From: Verrucomicrobiota bacterium
Lineage (GTDB): Bacteria > Verrucomicrobiota > Verrucomicrobiia > Chthoniobacterales > UBA10450
NCBI GenBank assembly: GCA_003220005.1
Contig: QHRD01000003.1
Span: 1-64,000 of the forward strand
Length of the DNA: 64,000 nt
Direction of reading: 5' to 3'
Position numbers and translations under genes: made by a program
The notes under the pieces: model-generated
Seen by the model: the letters and a program-made list of their open reading frames with translations, nothing else
What the model was told of the DNA's origin: nothing
The model's database searches: none
Part shown: one piece after another, positions 54,234 to 61,122 of the stretch
Layout of the letters: each line of letters opens with the position of its first letter
Position numbering within the stretch: the stretch's first letter is position 1

Positions 54234-55769
54234 ATGTCTTATCTCGAGCTTCTCAAACTTGCATCGCCGGAAGCAATAGTCGTTATCACAGTGCTGGGGG
54301 TCCTCACGATTGGGCTGACGACCGGACGCGAGGCCGCGGGCGCAACGGTATCAACAGCGCAACCGACTCGAAATGCCAGTCGCAGGTCCAGCACTCGAAG
54401 TGCCGCGCTCTGCTCGTTTGTCGCCGTGCTCGGCCTCGCAGTCGCAATCGGTGCTGTGCTGATGTTGCCGCGTAACGCAACGCTCTTTGGCGGAATGCTG
54501 GTGATCACACCGCTGACGTCGCTGTTCAAAATCATCTGCATCGCGCTCGCGGTTTTCACGGTCCTCTTGACGACATCAGAAAAGTCTCTGCGTCATCCGG
54601 GCGAATTCCTGGCGATTGTCCTGCTGGCAACGGTCGGCCTCATGCTGCTCGTGGGCAGTGAAGAGTTGCTAATGATTTTCATTGGGCTGGAGCTGCTCGG
54701 TCTGTCGCTTTACGTAATGGCTGCTTTTGACAAGAGCGATCTCCGCTCGGCCGAGGCGGGCCTGAAATATTTCCTGTTCGGCAGCACCTCGAGCGCGTTC
54801 ACACTTTTCGGGATCAGCTTGATTTACGGCATGTCGGGAACAACCGGTCTCGCCGCGATCTCAGCGAAATTGGCGACTACAACGGTGCAGCCGTTGCTTG
54901 CAGTTGGCGTTGTCATGACGCTCGTCGGTTTTGCGTTTAAGATTGCCGCCGCGCCGTTTCATCTATGGGCGCCGGACGCCTACCAGGGCGCGCCTGTTCC
55001 GAGCGCTGCGTTCATTGCTTCGGGGTCAAAGGTCGCGTCGTTCGTGGTGCTGGGAAAAATCGTGTTGTTGGGGTTCGCACCCGTGCACGGCAGCGCCGCA
55101 TGGCACGGCATGGTGGCCGGCTGGTCGCCCGTGCTCGCGGTGTTGGCAGCCTTCTCGATCCTGCTCGGCAATCTGGTTGCGCTGGCCCAATCGAACGTGC
55201 GCAGGTTGCTCGCCTATTCTGCGGTTGCACACGGTGGCTACACGTTGCTCGGACTGGTGGCGGGCGGGCGCGACGGATTTTCAGCAGCGTTGTTTTACAC
55301 CACCACTTACGCCATCACACTCGTCGGCGCATTCGGCGTAGTGGGTTTCGTACGTCGCGAAACCGGTGGCGACGATTTATCGAACTTTTCCGGATTGTGT
55401 TCACGTTCGCCGCTCATGGCCGGATGCATGGCGATCTTCATGCTTTCTCTGGCGGGCATCCCGCCGCTCGCCGGATTTTTTGGAAAGTTCTATCTGTTCA
55501 GCGCCGCGTTACGCGCCGTTCCAAACTACGGTTTGCTCTGGCTAGTGGCGCTCGCGCTGTTTGGCAGTTTCATCTCGCTTTACTATTACTTGATGGTCCT
55601 CAAGTTCATCTTTGTGGACAAATGGGCCGAGGCTGGCGCTGATCACCGATCACTGGTCACTGATCACGTTCTCCAAAAATCCGCAATCTGCTTGCTCGCC
55701 GCGGCAGTTCTTCTGCTCGGTGTGATGCCGGAAATCCTGGCCGCGCAGATCCTGGCCGCGATCCAGTAA
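54234..55769 (+). CDS. nuoN: NADH-quinone oxidoreductase subunit N
   Basis: This antiporter-like subunit has 511 residues and about 14 helices. IGLELLGLSLYVMAAF (Glu), SAEAGLKYFLFGSTSSAFTLFG (Lys), AAAPFHLWAPDAYQGAPVP and SNVRRLLAYSAVAHGGYTLLG are diagnostic. Near the C-terminus (about residues 469-479) an array of four 7-bp repeats is read in frame as DHRSLVTDH, in a cytosolic loop before the last helix. It is the last gene of the operon. No terminator is evident, and the next gene starts 97 bp later. Confidence 0.95.
   Translation: MSYLELLKLASPEAIVVITVLGVLTIGLTTGREAAGATVSTAQPTRNASRRSSTRSAALCSFVAVLGLAVAIGAVLMLPRNATLFGGMLVITPLTSLFKIICIALAVFTVLLTTSEKSLRHPGEFLAIVLLATVGLMLLVGSEELLMIFIGLELLGLSLYVMAAFDKSDLRSAEAGLKYFLFGSTSSAFTLFGISLIYGMSGTTGLAAISAKLATTTVQPLLAVGVVMTLVGFAFKIAAAPFHLWAPDAYQGAPVPSAAFIASGSKVASFVVLGKIVLLGFAPVHGSAAWHGMVAGWSPVLAVLAAFSILLGNLVALAQSNVRRLLAYSAVAHGGYTLLGLVAGGRDGFSAALFYTTTYAITLVGAFGVVGFVRRETGGDDLSNFSGLCSRSPLMAGCMAIFMLSLAGIPPLAGFFGKFYLFSAALRAVPNYGLLWLVALALFGSFISLYYYLMVLKFIFVDKWAEAGADHRSLVTDHVLQKSAICLLAAAVLLLGVMPEILAAQILAAIQ
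55639..55666. repeat. Heptanucleotide array inside nuoN
   Basis: Four units of consensus CTGATCA (CTGATCA, CCGATCA, CTGGTCA, CTGATCA) lie head to tail, are near-palindromic, and are translated within nuoN. Confidence 0.8.
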
Positions 55770-55866
55770 GAAATTTTGGCGAAAAACGCGATTAAGGCTT
55801 GACTGCCATGCTAGAAGTTTTGCATCAAATCGAGTAGCACTGATTGCAAAAGTTGGTGAAGCGAAG

Positions 55867-56854
55867 ATGGGCAGCATCAGCCAGTTCATTGATCGCCATT
55901 TCCGGCATTTCAACGCCGCAGCCTTGAAGGATGCTGCCGACGCGTACGTCGCGCATCTGGATCGCGGCGGAAAAATGATGATCACGCTCGCGGGCGCTAT
56001 GAGTACCGCGGAACTCGGCGTTTCTCTGGCGGAAATGATTCGCCGGGACAAAGTCCACGCCATCACCTGCACCGGAGCGAATTTGGAGGAAGACCTGTTC
56101 AATCTCGTAGCGCGCAGCCAGTACGTGCGCCTTCCGAATTATCGCGAACTCAGTCCGCAACAGGAGGAAGAACTTCTCAAGCGTCATCTAAATCGGGTCA
56201 CCGACACCTGTATCCCGGAAGAGGAGGCCATTCGCCGCATCGAGCGAGTGGTCATCGATGAGTGGGTCACCGCGGCAAAGAAAAAGGAGCGCGGTTTTCC
56301 GCACGAATTCCTTTACACGATCCTCAAAGAATGCCGGCTCAAGAAATTTTATGAGATCGACCCAGGCGACAGTTGGATGATCGCCGCCGCGCACAAGGAA
56401 CTTCCAATGTTTGTTCCTGGCTGGGAAGATTCGACCCTGGGAAATATTTACTCTTGGAAATATTTACGCCGCGCGCTGCATCACCGGAGCGATAACCGAT
56501 GTGCACACGGTGCGCTCCGGCATCGAATACATGATCGCGCTGGCAGAGTGGTATCGGCGCGTCTCGCAGGAGTCCTCCATTGGCTTTTTCCAAATCGGCG
56601 GCGGCATCGCAGGCGATTTCCCCATTTGCGTCGTGCCAATGCTAAATCAGGATGTGGTCCGCGAGCCTGTGCCAGAATGGGATTATTTTTGCCAGATCAG
56701 CGATTCCACGACGAGCTTCGGATCATATTCTGGCGCAGTGCCCAATGAAAAGATCACTTGGGGAAAACTCAACGTCGATACGCCGCGCTTCGTTATCGAG
56801 TCTGATGCTACAATCGTTGCGCCATTGATGTTCGCGAAGGTTCTGGGCTGGTGA
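55867..56854 (+). pseudogene. Deoxyhypusine synthase-like gene, frameshifted by a 16-bp duplication
   Basis: This family uses NAD and spermidine; bacterial members act in polyamine metabolism or are uncharacterised. The first frame runs MGSISQFIDRHFRHFNAAAL through MMITLAGAMSTAELGVSLAEMI and ITCTGANLEEDLFNL to WEDSTLGNIY. The expected continuation AARCITGAITDVHTVRSGIEY is in another frame, as is the rest: GFFQIGGGIAGDFPICVVPML and the active-site Lys of ITWGKL. Between them GGAAATATTTACTCTT (56440-56455) is followed by a second copy of GGAAATATTTAC. Removing 16 bp restores the protein exactly. The wrong-frame continuation ends at 56748. The intact product would have about 324 residues. Confidence 0.85.
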
Positions 56855-56900
56855 GATACCCTGACGACCTTCTAATCACTGGTAACGATCTGCCCGTTGT

Positions 56901-57251
56901 TTATCGCCAGTGGCCTGGAACATATGTCCAGCCGCCAGGGCGACGCACCCAATGGCCTTCCACCCACACGGCGGCTGCTCTTGGGCGGACTACCCAAGTC
57001 CCCGGCACCCAAACGTAGGTGGTTCCGGTCCACCGCCAATAACCGCTCGTCCAGACGTATCCGGGTCCGGGCGCGACGGTCTGAGTTTCAACGCGAACCG
57101 GTGGCGGCGGTTGGGTTACCAGAACTTCTCGGGCTGGGCCCGTTGTCGTGACTTGCTGTGTGGTTGTGGTGGTTGTCACCGTTGTTGGCTCCTCCGCACA
57201 ACCGACCAAAGCCAATACCGTCAGGATCGATAAATAAGAACTTATTCTCAT
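56901..57251 (-). CDS. WXXGXW-repeat lipoprotein (BcpO-related type)
   Basis: This small lipoprotein of 116 residues has a lipobox at LALVGC (Cys 18). After a Thr-rich spacer the mature part repeats aromatic-Gly motifs: GYVWTSGYWRWTG, YVWVPGTWVV, AVWVEGHWVRRPGGWTYVPGHWR. These WxxGxW units are typical of the YXWQ/BcpO-related envelope proteins, whose role is unclear, perhaps surface or outer-membrane association. It is convergent with the deoxyhypusine-synthase-like gene and divergent from rsmI. Confidence 0.85.
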   Translation of the reverse strand: MRISSYLSILTVLALVGCAEEPTTVTTTTTTQQVTTTGPAREVLVTQPPPPVRVETQTVAPGPGYVWTSGYWRWTGTTYVWVPGTWVVRPRAAAVWVEGHWVRRPGGWTYVPGHWR

Positions 57252-57362
57252 GTTGCGCCTCCGCTAGGGATTCGTTTTGCGACAACGCATCGGCTCTGTC
57301 AGAAATTGAAGGCTCGCCTGCGCTCGAATAGCGGAAGAGCGATTTTGAACCGATGATACCGA

Positions 57363-58025
57363 ATGCTTTACATCGTCGCTACACCGATTGGCAATCTGGG
57401 CGATATCACCTTGCGTGCGCTAGACGTACTGAAATCGGTCGATCTCATCGCTGCCGAAGATACGCGGCACTCAGGGATGTTACTCAAGCATTTCGGAATC
57501 AAAAAGCCTTTCATCAATTATCACGAGCATAATGAAGCAGCGCGCGCGGCGGAACTAGTGGAACGCCTCGCACGCGGCGAGAACGTCGCGCTGATTACAG
57601 ACGCCGGAACGCCGGGACTGTCCGACCCGGGGCTGCGCCTCATCCACGAATGCATTCAACGCGAAGTCCCGTTTACGATCATCCCCGGGCCATCGTCAAT
57701 CCTGACCGCGCTTATCGGTTCCGGATTTTCAACTGAGAAATTTTCCTTTCGGGGATTTCTTCCGGTCAAAAGCGGACAGCGCGAGCGCGAGTTGCGAGTA
57801 GCGGCTGATCGCGAGGAGACCGTAATCTTTTTCGAGTCGCCTTACCGACTAACTAAGACACTCGCCGCTTGCATTAATGTGATGCCGGACCGACAACTTT
57901 GCGTCGCGCGAGAGCTTACAAAAAAATTCGAGGAGTTCCGCCGCGGCACTGCCAGCGAGCTCCTCACGCATTACGAAGCCCATCCGCCGAAAGGCGAGAT
58001 CGTGCTCGTGATCTCGGAAAGGTAG
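57363..58025 (+). CDS. rsmI: 16S rRNA (cytidine-2'-O)-methyltransferase RsmI
   Basis: This 220-residue SAM enzyme 2'-O-methylates C1402 in the decoding centre. The family signature is complete: YIVATPIGNLGDITLRALDVLKSVDLIAAEDTRH is the N-terminal core, then SDAGTPGLSDPG-type ALITDAGTPGLSDPGLRL, and IPGPSSILTALIGSG. EETVIFFESPYRL follows. The C-terminal helical tail is shorter than in E. coli RsmI, ending GEIVLVISER. The TAG stop at 58023-58025 lies inside the GTAG head of a palindromic element, so the element may have set the present C-terminus. Confidence 0.95.
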   Translation: MLYIVATPIGNLGDITLRALDVLKSVDLIAAEDTRHSGMLLKHFGIKKPFINYHEHNEAARAAELVERLARGENVALITDAGTPGLSDPGLRLIHECIQREVPFTIIPGPSSILTALIGSGFSTEKFSFRGFLPVKSGQRERELRVAADREETVIFFESPYRLTKTLAACINVMPDRQLCVARELTKKFEEFRRGTASELLTHYEAHPPKGEIVLVISER

Positions 58026-58071
58026 GGACGCCGCGCTGCGGCGTCCGGTCGGCGCAGCGCGCCGACCCTAC
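58022..58071. repeat. BIME-like element that supplies the rsmI stop codon
   Basis: GTAG, stem GGACGCCGC/GCGGCGTCC with loop GCT, stem GGTCGGCGC/GCGCCGACC with loop AGC, then CTAC: 50 bp, both stems perfect. It has the same plan as the element in pheT but different stems. It may also act as an RNA end-stabilising hairpin. The rest of 58072-58311 shows nothing clear. Confidence 0.88.
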
Positions 58072-58311
58072 CAGCTTTCGCCTTTCTTATCTGCAGCGAG
58101 GGTTGCCGAGGTTTGCTCCCTGCGTAACGAAGCGCGGCGCGCGACAAATCTTCGCGAATAAACGAAGCACAATCGCCGTCAAACAATGCCACCCGAATCA
58201 GGGTATTAAGAGTTTTAAACAATGCGATCCGAGATTGCCTCTGCCGAAAGTATCAGTTCTTGCAATCTCGAGAGCTTTCTTGTCTCCTCGGCCTTTCCTG
58301 CCCATGACGTC

Positions 58312-59538
58312 ATGACTCGCTCGCGGTCGTTCTTCTGGCCTTTGGCCGCCGGACTAGTTCTGACCGCCGTGCAACTTTCGATGGTGGTCTGTCTGCTGGC
58401 GCCGGAAGGGCCACTCTCGGACCGCTACTCGAGTCTGATCCAGCACGACAGCTATTGGTTTATGAACATCGTCGATCGTGGCTATCAAACCATTGTTCCG
58501 CCGATCGATCACAAGGTGATAGAAGTGTCGAATGTTGCATTTTTCCCAGCATATCCCGCGATTGCTGCCTTATTTCGCTACGGGCTCAACATTGACACCG
58601 GCACGGCACTGCTGATCACCGCCCAGCTCGCTGCCTGGGGTTTCTGGAGTTATTTCTTCCTGTTTTGCAAGCGCTGGAACATTTCGCCCGCGCTTCAGAT
58701 TTGCGCCGCATTATTAGTCCTTGCCCATCCGGCAGCATTTTTTCTGGTCGCGGGCTACTCGGAGTCGCTGTTTTTGATGGCGCTGCTTGGCTTCATCTAC
58801 TGGAGCACGGCGAACGGGCGGTCTGCCAAAATCTGGGCCGCGGCGCACGGCATCGTCATGTCCGCGACGCGGATCGTCGGAATCGTGTGTGCGGCTTTTC
58901 CTATGGTGCGGTGGCTTTTTTTGAAAGGATGGAAAGGCTTGCGCGAGCCGCGCGCGTGGTTTCGTCAGTACGCGGCTGCAGTCGCGCTAATGGCTGTGGC
59001 GATGCTAGGAGCGCTCTTTTTCTTTATCTACTGCCAGGTCCGCTGGGGCAATTGGAATATGTACATGCTCACGCAGGCGGCTGGTTGGGGGATCATTCCC
59101 GATTATTTAGCGGTGCTTAAGCCTTCAAGTTATCGCTGGCTGGTTCCGGCATTGAATAATCCGACTGAAGCGAGCCAACTATCGATGACGCTCGGCGCCG
59201 TACTTCTGGTCGGTATCGCGCTTTGCGAACTGCTTCCAGCAGTTCGGCGGCGGGCCGGCCTGCCCATACGTGCAGGCATTTATTTCTGTGCGGCCGCGAT
59301 CTATTATCTCTCAGTCAGCGGAGTGGCCTGCGTCAGTATGGAAAGCATGCTCCGCTATGAATTTTGCGTACACGTTTTGATCGTGCTAGCGTTTTTGAAT
59401 TTTCTGCGTCAATTTCGTACGCTGCCGATGCTCGTTAGGGCATTCGGCATCGCGGCGGTAGCGCTGTTCAGCGCTGCTGGGTTATGCGTACAGGGCTGGT
59501 ACGTCTGGAATTTCACCCGGGGCAACTGGGTCGCATAG
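58312..59538 (+). CDS. PIG-V-like integral membrane glycosyltransferase
   Basis: This multipass protein has about 408 residues and ten or so helices. QHDSYWFMNIVDRGY near residue 43 (Asp in the first loop, as in GT-C enzymes), NVAFFPAYPAIAALFRYG and LVAGYSESLFLMALLGFIYW followed by SATRIVG match the bacterial relatives of GPI mannosyltransferase 2 (PIG-V). Such proteins use lipid-linked sugars on the outer face of the inner membrane. I prefer ATG 58312 (MTRSRSFFWPLAAG) over 58222, because the extra 30 residues are polar and unlike the family. It sits 6 bp before a FAD oxidoreductase gene, suggesting one glycan pathway. Confidence 0.83.
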   Translation: MTRSRSFFWPLAAGLVLTAVQLSMVVCLLAPEGPLSDRYSSLIQHDSYWFMNIVDRGYQTIVPPIDHKVIEVSNVAFFPAYPAIAALFRYGLNIDTGTALLITAQLAAWGFWSYFFLFCKRWNISPALQICAALLVLAHPAAFFLVAGYSESLFLMALLGFIYWSTANGRSAKIWAAAHGIVMSATRIVGIVCAAFPMVRWLFLKGWKGLREPRAWFRQYAAAVALMAVAMLGALFFFIYCQVRWGNWNMYMLTQAAGWGIIPDYLAVLKPSSYRWLVPALNNPTEASQLSMTLGAVLLVGIALCELLPAVRRRAGLPIRAGIYFCAAAIYYLSVSGVACVSMESMLRYEFCVHVLIVLAFLNFLRQFRTLPMLVRAFGIAAVALFSAAGLCVQGWYVWNFTRGNWVA

Positions 59539-59544
59539 CAGAAG

Positions 59545-61065
59545 ATGAAAACAAAAGTCGCCATTATCGGAGCTGGTCCAGCGGGTTTGACGGCGGGCTA
59601 TCTTCTTTCGAAGGAAGACGTGGATGTCGTCGTTCTCGAAGCCGATCCGATTTATGTCGGCGGTATTTCCCGAACCGTTACTTACAACGGTTTCCATTTC
59701 GATATCGGCGGGCACCGTTTCTTTTCCAAATCCAAAGCAGTGGAAGATCTTTGGACCGAGATTTTGCCTAACGACATGATGGTACGGGCACGTTCGTCGC
59801 GGATTTTTTACGGCGGCAAATTTTTCTCCTATCCGCTGAAGCCGTTTGAAGCACTACTGAAGCTTGGCGTTATCAGGTCGACCTTTTGTGTTCTCTCGTG
59901 GTTAAAAGCGCGTCTCTTTCCGGTGCGAAATCCGCGCAATTTCGAAGAGTGGGTAAGCAATCAGTTCGGCAAACGGCTCTTCAACACGTTCTTCAAGAGT
60001 TATACCGAAAAGGTCTGGGGGATGAGCTGCAAGGAAATTTCCGCGGACTGGGCCGCGCAGCGCATCAAAGGGCTTTCGCTAGGCAGCGCGATCAAGAACG
60101 CGCTGATTCCGCAGCGCTACAACGGCGACCGCAGCAAAGTCATCAAGACGCTCATCCATTCCTTCCGCTATCCGCGGCGGGGCCCAGGCATGATGTGGGA
60201 AATGTGCGCCGATAAAATGAAAGCGCTGGGCGGCAAGCTTGAGATGGGCTGCAGAGTAACGCGCTGTTTGTATGACGAAGTCTTGGGCAATTGGACGGTC
60301 GAATACAAAGATCGCCAAGGCGATCTGCAAACAATCGAAGCCGAGCACATCATTTCATCCGCGCCGATGCGGGAACTGGTTTGCGGTTTATCGCCAGATG
60401 TGAGTGAGCGAACGAAACTCGCGGCCGAAAACCTCAAGTATCGCGATTTCATCACCGTGATGTTGATCTTGAAAGATCGGCAGATGTTCGATGACAACTG
60501 GATCTACATTCACGATCCCAGCGTGAAGGTAGGACGTGTTCAGAATTTCCGTTCCTGGTCGCCCGAGATGGTGCCAGAGCCTGACAAGGCTTGTTATGGC
60601 CTCGAGTATTTTTGTTTCGCAGGCGATGGACTGTGGGAATCGAGCGACAGCAGGTTGATTGAACTCGCCCGCAGCGAATTGATTCAGATCGGTCTGGCCA
60701 AAGAAGGCGATTTCATCGATGGCTGCGTCGTTCGTCAGAAGAAAGCGTATCCAGTTTACGACGACGATTACGCGCGGCATGTCGCCACGATCCGCGAGGA
60801 ATTGGAGACACGTTATCCGAACCTGCATCTCGTCGGTCGCAACGGCATGCATAAATACAATAATCAGGACCACGCCATGATGACGGCGATGTTGTGCGTG
60901 GAAAACATTCTCGCCGACGCGAAGCTCTGCGATCTCTGGCAAGTCAACAGCGACGCCGAGTACCACGAACAAGGTCCCAGCGCGGCCGAGGAACCCAATG
61001 GCACCGCGCTACGCCTCATTCCCACTCGCGTCGTCGCTGCGACCGAGCTCGCGCCGGAAGGCTAG
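59545..61065 (+). CDS. FAD-dependent oxidoreductase, UDP-galactopyranose mutase/protoporphyrinogen oxidase-like
   Basis: This 506-residue flavoprotein opens with [19 protein letters not shown] (dinucleotide glycine motif). [29 protein letters not shown] and, near the end, [21 protein letters not shown] (FAD contact) follow. [31 protein letters not shown] is the substrate-domain signature seen in UDP-galactopyranose mutase-like enzymes of polysaccharide clusters. The exact substrate is not readable. A likely role is sugar-nucleotide or lipid-sugar modification together with the adjacent PIG-V-like transferase, six bases upstream. The tail after DPxxx is polar and probably disordered. Confidence 0.87.
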   Translation: MKTKVAIIGAGPAGLTAGYLLSKEDVDVVVLEADPIYVGGISRTVTYNGFHFDIGGHRFFSKSKAVEDLWTEILPNDMMVRARSSRIFYGGKFFSYPLKPFEALLKLGVIRSTFCVLSWLKARLFPVRNPRNFEEWVSNQFGKRLFNTFFKSYTEKVWGMSCKEISADWAAQRIKGLSLGSAIKNALIPQRYNGDRSKVIKTLIHSFRYPRRGPGMMWEMCADKMKALGGKLEMGCRVTRCLYDEVLGNWTVEYKDRQGDLQTIEAEHIISSAPMRELVCGLSPDVSERTKLAAENLKYRDFITVMLILKDRQMFDDNWIYIHDPSVKVGRVQNFRSWSPEMVPEPDKACYGLEYFCFAGDGLWESSDSRLIELARSELIQIGLAKEGDFIDGCVVRQKKAYPVYDDDYARHVATIREELETRYPNLHLVGRNGMHKYNNQDHAMMTAMLCVENILADAKLCDLWQVNSDAEYHEQGPSAAEEPNGTALRLIPTRVVAATELAPEG

Positions 61066-61093
61066 CATCTCCACGCGCGCCTGCTACTTTGTT

Positions 61094-61122
61094 GTCATTC
61101 CGAGCGAAGTCGCGGAATCTCT
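61094..61122. repeat. Dispersed repeat (GTCATTCCGAGCGAAGTCG type) at the gcvP 3' end
   Basis: This is the reverse orientation of the repeat at 6398 and 16191 with one substitution (CGCGG for CGAGG). It directly adjoins the TAG stop of gcvP (61121-61123). Confidence 0.75.

Noticed and set aside
54965-55642. 225-residue plus-strand frame inside nuoN
   Set aside because: Arg-rich out-of-frame shadow of nuoN.
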